From Sphingobium sp. EM0848 (GTDB lineage: Bacteria > Pseudomonadota > Alphaproteobacteria > Sphingomonadales > Sphingomonadaceae): DNA of 64,000 bases. The number at the start of each line of letters is the position of its first letter. The first letter of the stretch is position 1. This document shows, piece by piece, positions 36,060-45,202 of this stretch. Below the pieces are notes generated by a model. It made no database searches, was not told where the DNA came from, and saw only the letters and a list, made by a program, of their open reading frames with translations. Where the stretch lies: assembly GCF_013375555.1 (NCBI RefSeq), contig NZ_JABXWB010000005.1, positions 1,796,974 to 1,860,973 of the forward strand, given 5' to 3'. The position numbers were made by a program, and so were the translations under genes.

Positions 36060-36815
36060 ATGGAAGGAACGGGGATCGATCCGCTGTTCGACTTTTCCGG
36101 CAAGGTGGTGCTGGTGACGGGCGGCAGCCGGGGGCTGGGCCGTCAGATGGTGCGCGCCTTTGCCGAGCGGGGCGCGGACCTCATCATCGCCAGCCGCAAG
36201 GTCGAGGCGTGCGAGGAAGCCGCCGCCGAGGTCCGGTCGCTTGGCCGCCGGGCGCTGGCCATCGGCGCGCATTGCGGCCGCTGGGACGATGTCGACCGGC
36301 TGATCGAGCAGGCTTACGACCATTTCGGCCGCGTCGACATATTGGTCAACAATGCCGGCATGGGGCCGGAGCAGCCTAGCGACGAAACAAGCGAAGCCCT
36401 GTTCGACAGCGTGGTCAATCTGAACCTGAAAGGCCCCTTCCGCCTAGCCGCGCGGATCGGAAAGCGCATGGCGGACGGCGACGGCGGGGCGATCATCAAC
36501 ATCTCCTCCATCGCCTCGCTGACGCCGATGCCGCGCGTCGTGCCGTATGCGGCGGCCAAGGCGGGGCTGAACGCGATGACGGTCAGCCTCGCCCATGAAT
36601 ATGCGCCCAAAGTGCGGGTCAATGCGATCTGCGCCGGGCCTTTCCTGACCGACATTGCCCTTGCCTGGACCGAGGAGATGCGCGCCGGGGCCGCCAATGC
36701 GCTGCGCCGCAACGGCGACCCGCGCGAGATCGTGACCAGCGCGCTCTACCTCGCCAGCCCGGCCTCCAGCTTCACCACGGGCGCGCTCATCCGTGTCGAT
36801 GGCGGCGCGGCCTGA
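36060..36815 (+). CDS. Short-chain dehydrogenase/reductase (LvaD-like position)
   Basis: The protein is 251 residues. It has TGGSRGLGRQ, NNAGMGP, Ser in NISSIASL and YAAAKAGLNAM (YxxxK), ending TGALIRVDGGAA: all classical SDR features. GGGAGG precedes ATG. It follows the kinase and acyl-CoA dehydrogenase genes and probably oxidises a hydroxyacyl intermediate. Confidence 0.92.
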   Translation: MEGTGIDPLFDFSGKVVLVTGGSRGLGRQMVRAFAERGADLIIASRKVEACEEAAAEVRSLGRRALAIGAHCGRWDDVDRLIEQAYDHFGRVDILVNNAGMGPEQPSDETSEALFDSVVNLNLKGPFRLAARIGKRMADGDGGAIINISSIASLTPMPRVVPYAAAKAGLNAMTVSLAHEYAPKVRVNAICAGPFLTDIALAWTEEMRAGAANALRRNGDPREIVTSALYLASPASSFTTGALIRVDGGAA

Positions 36816-36860
36816 ACAAAAAATGGCCATCCGCTCATATGAGCGGATGGCCATTGTCGT
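36816..36860. terminator. Bidirectional terminator between SDR and TonB receptor genes
   Basis: A 34-base perfect palindrome (36822-36855, centre ATAT) is preceded by AAAAAA and lies between two convergent genes. On the minus strand it is followed by a T-run; it should end transcripts from both sides. Confidence 0.88.
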
Positions 36861-36875
36861 TTCAAATTCTACCCG

Positions 36876-39371
36876 TCAGAATTTGAAGCGCGCCTCCAGA
36901 TAGATTTCGCGCCCTCGCTCGACCACGGCATTGAGATCTGCCAGCACGCTCGGCGCTGTGGTGGAGCCAGTTCCGGTGCCGCCCGTGAAGGTCATGTCGT
37001 TGGCCGACGTCACCACCAGCTTGTCGGTCAGGTTACGGCCGATCAGCGACAGGCGCCAGCCCTGTGCCTCATTGCCGACCGCGACTGACGCGTCGACCCG
37101 CGCAAAACGATTCTGTACGGCATCGGGACGCAGCGTGTCGGTATAATTATATTTCGACGAATAGGTTACATCGCCGGTGAAGGTCGCTCTGATATCTCCG
37201 GAAACCGGCACCTCGAGCGTCGATCCGAACTGCGCGCCGAGCTTGGGTGCCTTGGGCGGGGTGCGGCCGCTGAAAATCTGACCATTATAAATGCCCGCCG
37301 CGTTACGCAGTTGATTGCAGCCCAGGCTGAACGTCTGACCGGCATAACACTGACCGATAAAGCCCTGATATTCCGCGTCATTATAGGCCAGCGAGCCATG
37401 GAAATCGAGGCCGCGCACGCCCGGCACGCGATAGGTGAAATCGCTTTCGATGCCCTGCACCCGTAGCGCCCCGGCATTGGCGACGCTCTGGCTCAACGTC
37501 TGCGGATTGTAGAACTGCACCTGCAAGTCGGCATATTTGTATCGATAGGCCGTGACGTTGAAGTGCAGGCTGCGGCCCAACAGTGTAGTGCGAATGCCGC
37601 CTTCGAAACCGCGCGCGGTTTCCGCACCGAACCGGCCGTTAGCAAGTGCCGAAGCCAGCGTCGTGCTGGCAAGGAATACCTGACTGATATTATAGCCGCC
37701 TGCCTTGAAGCCTTCCTTATAGGCTGCATATGCCGTGACAGCGTCGCTCGGTTTCCAGCGGATCGTTGCCTGCGGCGACAGATTGGCTTCGCGATATTTG
37801 TCGTTTACCAGCAGATTCTGCGAATAGACGCTGGCATAGCGGCTGTTTTCCGGCAGGAACTGCTCGTAGCTGTTCTTGCTCTCATGGCTGTAGCGTGCGC
37901 CGCCCGAGATTTCGAGTTCAGGCGTGGGCGTCAGGATCGCTTCGAAGAAACCCGACCAGGTTTCCCCCTTGAATCCTGAATTGCGGCCAAGCGTCGCATA
38001 GGTCTGCGTCACTGGGTCGAGCGGGGCAACATTGGTGTAGCTGTCGATATTATAGGTGAAGTCGACATGAGCATAATATGCGCCCACGGTGAAATTCACC
38101 GGACCATCGAATTTCGTGCCGGCGCGCAGTTCTTCGCTGAATTGCTTCATCGTGGATTTTTGCGAGTTCCAGATTGCGCGGGTCTGGCCGTTCATGTCAT
38201 CGCCGGACGTCTGCCGGAAGCCGTAAAAGGCGGTGATGGACGTAATGTCGACGGGTTCCGTCTCATATTGGGTATTCAACACCGAAGAGCCCGAAACGAG
38301 CTTGGTATAAGGCTTGCCGTCGGCGCGTGTGTACCGCATCGTTCGTGCGACCTCCACCGGCAGACGCGCATGATCGCTACGGCCATCGATCTGACAATCG
38401 GCGAAGGGTGCGGCGGCCCCGCTGGTCGCGGCAGGGATGGTCCGGCCGGCAGCGCATTTGCGTTCATAAAGGTCGGACGCGCCATTGTCCGTATAATAAT
38501 TGCCCGACATTTTGAGGTTCATGGTCAGCGCATCGTTGGGCTTGTACAACAGGGTCAGACGACCCGCAGCAGACTTGCTGGCGCCTCGGCGGCTATCGGT
38601 AGGGTCCCGCACGAAGGCATTGTTCGGCTCCGCCGCCTGCTGCAACATGTCGGCGGCTGTGCCTGCCGTGTTCCTGAAATAGCCTTCTGTATTATTGGCA
38701 TGGAAAGCGAAACGCGCGCCGAGCGTGTCGGTCAACGGACCAGATAAATAGCCATCGACATAGGTTTCGTTGCCCTGGAAGCCATAGCCGGCCGACAGGC
38801 TGCCTTCGAACTTGTTGCCCGGATTATTGCTGTCGACCGCAATCACGCCACCGGTTGCGTTCTTGCCGAAGAAAAGCGCCTGTGGACCTTTCATCACCTG
38901 GACCGAGCGCAGGTCATATTGGGCAAGGCCGATTTCCCGGCCACGGCTCATCGCGATGCCGTCGATATTGAAGGACACCGACTGGTCGAAACCGGCACTG
39001 AGCGAAGAGGAACCAACGCCGCGCAGGAAGATCGACGCCGACGAGCCCGTCACCTGCTTGCCGACAACCATGCCGGGCACGAATTTTGCGAGATCGCTGA
39101 CGTTGACAACCACATATTGATTGAGCTTCGCGCCCGTCAATGCCGCAACCGCGACCGGAGCGTTCTGCAGGCTTTCCTCGCGGCGGCGGGCGGTAACGAC
39201 GATCGCGTCGGGATCGGGTGCCTGTTCGGCCGCCTGCGCGAATGCAACATCAGCGGTAAAGGCGTGAACCAGCATTACCCCGACCGCGCTCTGAGCCGCC
39301 AGCGTCAACGTGGTCGTCGTCGCCAACCGCTTCACCCGCCGCGAACGACCAGCAATCTCCCTGAACATCAT
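36876..39371 (-). CDS. TonB-dependent outer membrane receptor
   Basis: The protein is 831 residues. A signal-like N-terminus (LTLAAQSAVGVMLVHAFTADVAFAQA) is followed by a TonB-box segment (AIVVTARRREESLQNAPVAVAAL), plug (FLRGVGSSS, QALFFGKNATGGVIAVDS) and barrel ending YLEARFKF. This is the sphingomonad type often tied to aromatic, steroid or terpenoid uptake. Two adjacent ATG codons (39371, 39368) both fit; a short out-of-frame ATG-ATA-TGA overlaps just upstream. Confidence 0.93.
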   Translation of the reverse strand: MMFREIAGRSRRVKRLATTTTLTLAAQSAVGVMLVHAFTADVAFAQAAEQAPDPDAIVVTARRREESLQNAPVAVAALTGAKLNQYVVVNVSDLAKFVPGMVVGKQVTGSSASIFLRGVGSSSLSAGFDQSVSFNIDGIAMSRGREIGLAQYDLRSVQVMKGPQALFFGKNATGGVIAVDSNNPGNKFEGSLSAGYGFQGNETYVDGYLSGPLTDTLGARFAFHANNTEGYFRNTAGTAADMLQQAAEPNNAFVRDPTDSRRGASKSAAGRLTLLYKPNDALTMNLKMSGNYYTDNGASDLYERKCAAGRTIPAATSGAAAPFADCQIDGRSDHARLPVEVARTMRYTRADGKPYTKLVSGSSVLNTQYETEPVDITSITAFYGFRQTSGDDMNGQTRAIWNSQKSTMKQFSEELRAGTKFDGPVNFTVGAYYAHVDFTYNIDSYTNVAPLDPVTQTYATLGRNSGFKGETWSGFFEAILTPTPELEISGGARYSHESKNSYEQFLPENSRYASVYSQNLLVNDKYREANLSPQATIRWKPSDAVTAYAAYKEGFKAGGYNISQVFLASTTLASALANGRFGAETARGFEGGIRTTLLGRSLHFNVTAYRYKYADLQVQFYNPQTLSQSVANAGALRVQGIESDFTYRVPGVRGLDFHGSLAYNDAEYQGFIGQCYAGQTFSLGCNQLRNAAGIYNGQIFSGRTPPKAPKLGAQFGSTLEVPVSGDIRATFTGDVTYSSKYNYTDTLRPDAVQNRFARVDASVAVGNEAQGWRLSLIGRNLTDKLVVTSANDMTFTGGTGTGSTTAPSVLADLNAVVERGREIYLEARFKF

Positions 39372-39438
39372 ATCATGATTTCTCCCGAATCATAGAATCC
39401 GCCGGGACCCCGGCCGGATGAGCGCGCCGTTTAATTAT

Positions 39439-39516
39439 CTAATTCAATTAGTCAATTGGCCGATTAATATTCTGCCGCAAGGAGGCGAGCCTTTGCGCTT
39501 GACCTAAGCCGATTAG
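39439..39516. promoter_or_regulatory. Two CTAAT-N3-ATTAG-type palindromes in a divergent promoter region
   Basis: CTAATTCAATTAG (39439-39451) is perfect in both arms; CTAAGCCGATTAG (39504-39516) differs at one arm base. They lie between the divergent TonB receptor and E1 alpha genes. The same consensus appears at 33608-33620, and a weaker variant, CTTATCCACTTAG, at 45031-45043 upstream of the P450 gene. A shared regulator for the island is likely. Confidence 0.55.
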
Positions 39517-39548
39517 ATAATGCACAGCAGGAAAGAGGGAGAGGTGCG

Positions 39549-40499
39549 TTGATTCAGAACGACCAACTCAAGCATATATTTGCGAAGGCACTGCTGACGC
39601 GTCTGTTCGAGGCGCGACTCATCAAGCTGACGGCAGAAGGATTCCTGCCGCCCCTGCTCCACCCCGGCGCGGGGCAGGAAGTGGCGCAGATCGCCGCACT
39701 CAGCGCGCTCAACGACGATGATCCGCTGCTCTATTCGCATCGCGGCGTCGGCTATATGGTCGCGCGCGGCACCAGCCTTTCGGCCATGATCGCCGACATG
39801 GCCGGGCGCGCGGGCGGCACCAATAATGGCAAGGGCGGTATCATGCATGTCGTCGATGTCCCCAACGCCGTCTATGGCGAAAGCGGCACGCTGGGCGGCG
39901 GCCTCGTCCTATCGGTGGGCATGGGGATGGCGTTGAAGCGCCGCCGCTCCGATCAGGTGGTGATCCATTTCTTCGGAGACGGCGCATCGAACCGGGGCAC
40001 TTTCCACGAAGCGCTCAACTGGGCGGCGGTGCAGAAGTTGCCCTGCATCTATGTGTGCGAGAATAATGGCTGGGCGGTTTCCGTGCCCACCTCGGTCAGC
40101 ACGGCGGTCGAGAATATCGCGGACCGCGCGGCGGGCTATGGCATCCCCGGCGAGGTGGTGGATGGCGCTGATCCCAACGCGGTGATGGCGGCGATCAGCG
40201 ACGCCGCCCGGCGCGCACGGGCGGGTGAGGGGCCCTCGCTTATCGAGATCAAGGCGATCCGGCTGCTCGGTCATTATGCTGCCGACCCGCAGGATTATCG
40301 CGCCGACGCGGCGACGGTGAAGGAGCGTGACCCCCTTGTGACCCTGCGCCAGCGCGTGATCGACCTTGGCCTGCTGAGCGAGGCGGAGATCGATGCGATG
40401 ACCGCCGATTATGAGGCGCAGGTCGAACAGGCGGTGGAGACGGTCAAGGCCGCCCCGCTGATCGATGCCGACCAGGCCTTTGCCGACCTTTATGCGTGA
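39549..40499 (+). CDS. Thiamine-diphosphate dehydrogenase E1 alpha subunit
   Basis: The protein is 316 residues. The thiamine diphosphate motif GDGASNRGTFHEALNWAAVQKLPCIYVCENN (about residues 142-172) and YSHRGVGYMVARG are clear. It belongs to the E1 family of pyruvate, branched-chain 2-oxoacid and acetoin dehydrogenases. The start is TTG at 39549, with GAGAGG seven bases before; no ATG in the frame is nearby. It pairs with E1 beta, E2 and a DUF2889-like protein in a tightly overlapping operon. Confidence 0.92.
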   Translation: MIQNDQLKHIFAKALLTRLFEARLIKLTAEGFLPPLLHPGAGQEVAQIAALSALNDDDPLLYSHRGVGYMVARGTSLSAMIADMAGRAGGTNNGKGGIMHVVDVPNAVYGESGTLGGGLVLSVGMGMALKRRRSDQVVIHFFGDGASNRGTFHEALNWAAVQKLPCIYVCENNGWAVSVPTSVSTAVENIADRAAGYGIPGEVVDGADPNAVMAAISDAARRARAGEGPSLIEIKAIRLLGHYAADPQDYRADAATVKERDPLVTLRQRVIDLGLLSEAEIDAMTADYEAQVEQAVETVKAAPLIDADQAFADLYA

Positions 40500-40503
40500 G
40501 ACG

Positions 40504-41478
40504 ATGATGCGGACGATCAACTACGGGCAGGCGATCAACGAAGCACTGGCGGAGGAAATGGCCCGCGACAAGGATGTGATCCTCTATGGCCTCGACGTCG
40601 CGGCATGGGGCGGGATTTTCAACATCACCAAGGGCCTGCTGGACCGCTTCGGGCCGGAGCGGGTATTCGACTCCCCCATTTCCGAAAGCGCGATGGTGGG
40701 CGCGGGTGTGGGCGCGGCGATCATGGGGCTGCGGCCGGTGGTCGAACTGCAATATGCCGACTTCATCCTTGTCGCGGGCGATGAGATTTTCTTCAAGGCG
40801 GGCCTGTGGCGCTACATGCATGGCGGCGCGTTCAAGGTGCCGCTGGTGGTGCGCCTGCCCTCGGGTGCGACCGGCGCGGGGCCGGAACATTCGACCTGTC
40901 CCGAAGCCTATATCATGCATTCGCCGGGCCTGCTCTGCGCTGTGCCCTCGACAGCCGCGGACGCCAAGGCGCTGCTCAAGGAGGCGATCCGGCTCGACAA
41001 TCCGGTGATGTTCTTCGAGCATCGCCGCCTTTACCAGAAGCGCGACGCGATCCCCGAAGGCGACGTCACCCTCCCCTTTGGCAAGGGCATCATCCGGCGT
41101 GAAGGACGGCATGTCACCGTCGTCGCCTGGCAATATATGCTGAGCCGGGCGCTCAAGGCCGCCGAGATTTTGGAGACGGAAGGCATCGAGATCGAGATAT
41201 TCGATCCGCGCACCCTCTCACCCTTCGACAGCGAGACGTTGATCGAGAGCGTCAGGAAGACCGGCGCCTGTCTGGTGGTCGAGGAAGGCTATCGCCGTCT
41301 GGGCGTCGGCGCGGAGATCGGCGCGATGCTGATGGAGCAGGCGTTCGGCTATCTGGACCGGCCTTTTCGGCGGCTGGCCATTCCCGATGTGCCCGTCGCA
41401 TCGGTCAAACCGCTGGTGGATCGGGTGCTGCCCTCGGTCGAGGATATCTGCGCCACCTGTCGGGAACTGGCGGCGTGA
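40504..41478 (+). CDS. Dehydrogenase E1 beta subunit
   Basis: The protein is 324 residues: MRTINYGQAINEALAEEMARDKDV, the pyrimidine-domain ISESAMVGAGVGAA, and a transketolase C-terminal domain (ILETEGIEIEIFDPRTLSPFD). ATG 40504 lies just after the alpha stop; ATG 40492 is also possible with an eight-base overlap. It forms the alpha2beta2 E1 with the preceding gene. The acyl substrate is unknown; acetoin dehydrogenase is a close family relation. Confidence 0.92.
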   Translation: MMRTINYGQAINEALAEEMARDKDVILYGLDVAAWGGIFNITKGLLDRFGPERVFDSPISESAMVGAGVGAAIMGLRPVVELQYADFILVAGDEIFFKAGLWRYMHGGAFKVPLVVRLPSGATGAGPEHSTCPEAYIMHSPGLLCAVPSTAADAKALLKEAIRLDNPVMFFEHRRLYQKRDAIPEGDVTLPFGKGIIRREGRHVTVVAWQYMLSRALKAAEILETEGIEIEIFDPRTLSPFDSETLIESVRKTGACLVVEEGYRRLGVGAEIGAMLMEQAFGYLDRPFRRLAIPDVPVASVKPLVDRVLPSVEDICATCRELAA

Positions 41479-42935
41479 GCGGAACCGACATCATGATGCC
41501 CATGTTCGGGCAGGCGATGGAGTTCGGCGTGCTGGTCGAGTGGCTGGCGGCGGATGGCGCCAACGTGCAGGCGGGGCAGCCGGTCGCCTCGATCGAGTCC
41601 GACAAGGCGACCTATGAAATCGAGGCGTCAGTTGCGGGTGTTTTGGGCCATCGGGCGGTGATTGGCGCGGAAGTGCCGGTGGGGCAGTTGCTGGGGGTGA
41701 TTGGTGACGGCGCGTCGAAGGCGACGCCTGCCGTTGTCGCCTCCCCTCCCCCGCCAGCAGCATCCGCGCCACGCTCTACGCCGACAGCAGGGCGGGTTCT
41801 CGCCTCCCCCAAGGCGCGCGAGATCGCCAAGGCGACCGGCCTCGACCTGAGCCTTGTCACCACGCAGCGGCCTGACGGGGTGATCGTCGCCGCCGATGTA
41901 GAGCGCCATGGCGCGCGCCCCGACACTGTCCCGTTCACCCCCTTGCGCAAAGCGGCAGCACGGCGGTTGACCCAAAGCTGGACGCAAGCACCACATTTCG
42001 TACAGATGATCGAGGCGGACGCCTCCGCGCTGGTTTCGGCGCAAGCGGCGATCCGCGCCGGACAACTGGCCTGTTCGCTGAACGACATATTGATCCGCGC
42101 CGCTGCGCTGACAGTGGCCGAATTTCCCGACATCAACGCCAGCTATGAGGATGACGCACTCCATCCCCTGCCTGACATAGCAGTCGCCCTGGCGGTCGCG
42201 ACCGAGGCCGGGCTGTCCGTGCCGCTGGTGCGCAACGCGGCCGGGCGGTCACTGGAAGAAGTCGCAGCGGAAACGCGCCGCTTGATCGACCTGGGACGAC
42301 AGGGGCGGATCGGCGCTGCGGATATGGGCCGGGCAAGCCTCACCCTCTCCAATCTTGGCCGCTATGGTGTGTCCTTTGGGACGCCGGTGCTGAACCTTGG
42401 TGAACCGATCCTGCTGTTCGTCGGCGCCATCGAGGACAAGGCGGTCGGTATTGATGGCGAGATCGTGCTGCAACCGCGTACGACGCTCAGCATCTGCTAC
42501 GATCATCGCGTGGTCGATGGTCTGCGCGCGGCGCAATTCTCGCAAGCGTTGAAGCAGCGGCTGGAAAGTCTGGCAGATGTTCTACCCGACGAAACGTCCG
42601 CGACGGAAGCGCCATTCACGCCCCGCATCATCGACGGGCGGGTGAAGCTCCGCCTCGGTGACAGCAACCTGCTGGTCGGCGCGAAGGATGCGCGGCTGCT
42701 GTCGATCGCGGCGGCCCTGGCAGCGCTGACGGCAGAATTGCCGCGCATCGGCCCCACCGCCCGCAAGCTGCGCGGCATCGAAATCCGTGTCGAGCAGGGT
42801 CTGGCGGCCACTTTACTCTGTGAAAGCGAGACACAGACCGCTCTGATCCGCCACGCAATCGAGGCGGCCGATATCGCCAGCTACTCGCCCGCCATCTTGC
42901 AGGCCCAAATCCGACCCACCGGACGCAACGCATGA
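41475..42935 (+). CDS. Dehydrogenase E2 (dihydrolipoyl acyltransferase) with unusual C-terminal extension
   Basis: The protein is 486 residues starting at GTG 41475, overlapping the E1 beta stop (GTGA). Domains in order: lipoyl (Lys44 in ESDKATYEIEA), a Pro/Ala linker, a peripheral subunit-binding domain (ASPKAREIAKATGL) and the catalytic domain with HRVVDG (His344). The family would normally end near residue 375. Here about 110 more residues follow, starting LADVLPDETSATEAPF, with an ordered look (RVKLRLGDSNLLVGAKDARLLSIAAALAALTAELPRI). No E3 gene is in the window; a shared lipoamide dehydrogenase is assumed. Confidence 0.9.
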   Translation: MSGTDIMMPMFGQAMEFGVLVEWLAADGANVQAGQPVASIESDKATYEIEASVAGVLGHRAVIGAEVPVGQLLGVIGDGASKATPAVVASPPPPAASAPRSTPTAGRVLASPKAREIAKATGLDLSLVTTQRPDGVIVAADVERHGARPDTVPFTPLRKAAARRLTQSWTQAPHFVQMIEADASALVSAQAAIRAGQLACSLNDILIRAAALTVAEFPDINASYEDDALHPLPDIAVALAVATEAGLSVPLVRNAAGRSLEEVAAETRRLIDLGRQGRIGAADMGRASLTLSNLGRYGVSFGTPVLNLGEPILLFVGAIEDKAVGIDGEIVLQPRTTLSICYDHRVVDGLRAAQFSQALKQRLESLADVLPDETSATEAPFTPRIIDGRVKLRLGDSNLLVGAKDARLLSIAAALAALTAELPRIGPTARKLRGIEIRVEQGLAATLLCESETQTALIRHAIEAADIASYSPAILQAQIRPTGRNA

Positions 42936-43723
42936 ACCGGCAGAGCGGCCCACCCGTCCCCAGCGCTTTCCCGCGCAACCCCGCTTATGGCAGCGGCATT
43001 TATCGCCGCCGCATCCGCCTCATTAGGCAAGAGCGTGCGGTACTCTCGCTCATCGACGACACCAATCATGCCATGTGGGCGCGCATCTATCATGACAGTT
43101 GCCATGTGACCGCGACCGAAGGGCAGACCATCCGCGCGCCCAACAGCAATTGCCCCGACGCTTCGACCGCGCTCAAGGAACTGGTCGGCCTGCCGCTGGC
43201 GATGCCGCGCGCCGGGCTGTTCGGAGAGGGGCGGCCCTTCCGCAACTGCACCCATTTGTTCGACGCCGCCGCGCTGGCGATGGAGGAGGCGTTGCGCGAC
43301 GAACCGGGCCGCATCTATGACATCATCATCCCCGACGAAAGCGATCTGCCGATAGTTGCAGAGGTGCTGCTGAACGGACGGCCTCTGCTAAGCTGGCGCC
43401 TGTCGAAAGGCGCTGTGATCGAGTTCGATCCCAAAGCGCCGATCCCGATCATGAAAGGCTTCACCAGCTGGGCAACGAGGCATCTCCAAGGCGAAGAGCT
43501 GGACGCGGCCTTCCTGCTCCAGCGCGCCTATCTGGTGTCGACCGCGCGCCATTGGATCGTCGACCAGTCCCCCGACTTGCCAATCACATCCATGCCCGAG
43601 CTGCTGGGCGCCTGTTATGCCTATCAACCTGAACGGGTAAGCGAGGGCGTTCAGGCCATCAATACTGTCATCGACCTGTCGGCCGGCTTTACCGACGCGA
43701 CGCTGCAACCGTTGCCGCAATAA
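42932..43723 (+). CDS. DUF2889-like protein
   Basis: The protein is 263 residues; it overlaps the E2 gene by four bases (ATGA) and so is made with it. The segments YRRRIRLIRQERAVLSLIDDTNHAMWARIYHD, PNSNCPDASTALKELVG and FRNCTHLFDAAALAMEEAL resemble DUF2889, a family of unknown function found near acyl-CoA and steroid or aromatic catabolic genes. Three Cys and several His residues are in the resembling region and could bind metal. Its role in the dehydrogenase operon is unknown. Confidence 0.7.
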   Translation: MNRQSGPPVPSAFPRNPAYGSGIYRRRIRLIRQERAVLSLIDDTNHAMWARIYHDSCHVTATEGQTIRAPNSNCPDASTALKELVGLPLAMPRAGLFGEGRPFRNCTHLFDAAALAMEEALRDEPGRIYDIIIPDESDLPIVAEVLLNGRPLLSWRLSKGAVIEFDPKAPIPIMKGFTSWATRHLQGEELDAAFLLQRAYLVSTARHWIVDQSPDLPITSMPELLGACYAYQPERVSEGVQAINTVIDLSAGFTDATLQPLPQ

Positions 43724-43751
43724 AATCCGGCGCCCTTATCGGAGCGCCGGA
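43722..43751 (-). terminator. Rho-independent terminator after the cytochrome P450 gene
   Basis: TCCGGCGC pairs with GCGCCGGA (43726-43733 and 43744-43751), ten-base loop. On the minus strand it is followed by TTTTA, nine bases after the P450 stop. Confidence 0.75.
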
Positions 43752-43759
43752 CAGTTCCC

Positions 43760-44971
43760 TCACCCCTTGACGTCCCACACCAGATCGAGCCGGTCGAGCG
43801 CCATCACCGTACCGCCGCGATAGTGGAACTGCGCATCGGGAGCCAGGCGGAACTCGCCGATCTTCTCCATCCACACCCGATACATCTTGCGCAGCTCAGT
43901 GCGCGCCAGAAAGTGGCCGAGACAGAGATGCGCACCGGTCGAGAAGGTCAGCAAATGCCGTTCCTTGCGGTCAAGGTCGAACACCGCCGGATTGTCATTC
44001 TTCTGGTTGTCCCAGCCCGCCAGCGGCAGCGTGCAAAGCACCATATCCCCTACGCGGAAGGGCGCACCCAGCAGGTCGACATCCTTCTTCACCACGCGCG
44101 GCACATTAACGACGCCGAACAGCCGCAGCCCTTCTTCGGTTGCGGCGTCGACCAGCGACGGGTCAGCGATCAAGCGCTTCTGGATTTCCGGCTCCTGCGC
44201 CAGCCGATGGGTGGTGAAGGTCAGCATGTTGGTAACGGTATCCAGCCCGCCCAGCACCAGCAGGAAGCAGATGTTAAGCAGCTCATATTCAGTGAGCGGC
44301 CGGCCATCCATTTCCGCATTGACGAGATAGCTGACCAGATCTTCCTTCGGTTCGGCACGGCGCGCATTGATGATCGCCATGATCTCCGCGTTCATGGCGG
44401 CGGTGATGCCCTCCAGCCGATCGGTGCCCTGCGCATTGAAGAAATCATCGACCATGTGGCGGAAGTCGTCAAACCGCTCCAGCGGCAGGCCCATCAGGAT
44501 CATGAAGACCGTGACCGGGAAAGGCGCGGCAACCTCGCTCAGAAACTCGCAGTGCCCCCTGTCCTTCACCTGATCGACAATCCGGTTGGCATGATATTCG
44601 ATCTGCTCGTCCATCGCCTTCACCGCCTTGGGCGAGAAGAAAGGCATCAGCAGTTTGCGGTAGGGCATATTTTCCGGCGGATCATAGTTCAGCGGAATGA
44701 AACGCGGCGGATTGGGCACTTTGGGAATTTGCGAATGTTCGGTGGAGAAATGGGTGGTGTCCATGACAACAGCGCTGATCGTGTCGTAACGTGTTACCAT
44801 CCAGTGACCGCCATTGTTGGGCGTGTAGAAAATGCCCGGCGCTTCCTCCAATATACGCGAATATTGCCGATGCAGGTCGCGGCGGATGCCGGCATCTTCA
44901 TAAATGTCGAATTCGTGGACCAGTTCGGCGGGAACATGATCGGGTACGGATAGCTTCGTCGCGACGTTCAT
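43760..44971 (-). CDS. Cytochrome P450
   Basis: The protein is 403 residues, a soluble bacterial P450. Haem-binding FSTGAHLCLGHFLAR carries the axial Cys350; the I-helix is LGGLDTVTNML (oxygen-activation Thr); EEGLRL is the ExxR motif. It hydroxylates a hydrophobic substrate, using electrons from a ferredoxin and reductase not encoded in this window. ATG follows GAGAGG. Similar P450s take terpenoids, steroids or fatty acids. Confidence 0.95.
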   Translation of the reverse strand: MNVATKLSVPDHVPAELVHEFDIYEDAGIRRDLHRQYSRILEEAPGIFYTPNNGGHWMVTRYDTISAVVMDTTHFSTEHSQIPKVPNPPRFIPLNYDPPENMPYRKLLMPFFSPKAVKAMDEQIEYHANRIVDQVKDRGHCEFLSEVAAPFPVTVFMILMGLPLERFDDFRHMVDDFFNAQGTDRLEGITAAMNAEIMAIINARRAEPKEDLVSYLVNAEMDGRPLTEYELLNICFLLVLGGLDTVTNMLTFTTHRLAQEPEIQKRLIADPSLVDAATEEGLRLFGVVNVPRVVKKDVDLLGAPFRVGDMVLCTLPLAGWDNQKNDNPAVFDLDRKERHLLTFSTGAHLCLGHFLARTELRKMYRVWMEKIGEFRLAPDAQFHYRGGTVMALDRLDLVWDVKG

Positions 44972-45030
44972 AGATCAGCCTCTCCACGGCGGACTCGCCT
45001 AAGCGATCCGCTCCTTCATTGCTGCTCTAC

Positions 45031-45043
45031 CTTATCCACTTAG
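45031..45043. promoter_or_regulatory. Weak CTAAT-N3-ATTAG-like site upstream of the P450 gene
   Basis: CTTATCCACTTAG matches eight of the ten arm bases of the motif seen at 33608 and 39439. It lies 60 bases before the P450 start in the 231-base divergent gap between the P450 and SnoaL-like genes. No other clear feature was found in that gap. Confidence 0.3.
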
Positions 45044-45202
45044 TTTTTTACGCGCAAGCCTGCTCCATGTTATCGACAATGATAATGCAGCGATTAAGTA
45101 ATTTGCGGGACGCATCCGTTACAGCTTGCAGCCTATGTCACTTAGGTTAAATTGCGTCGCGATCGATCACGAATCTCGCTTGCAAGCCGGGAGAGGGCGA
45201 CC

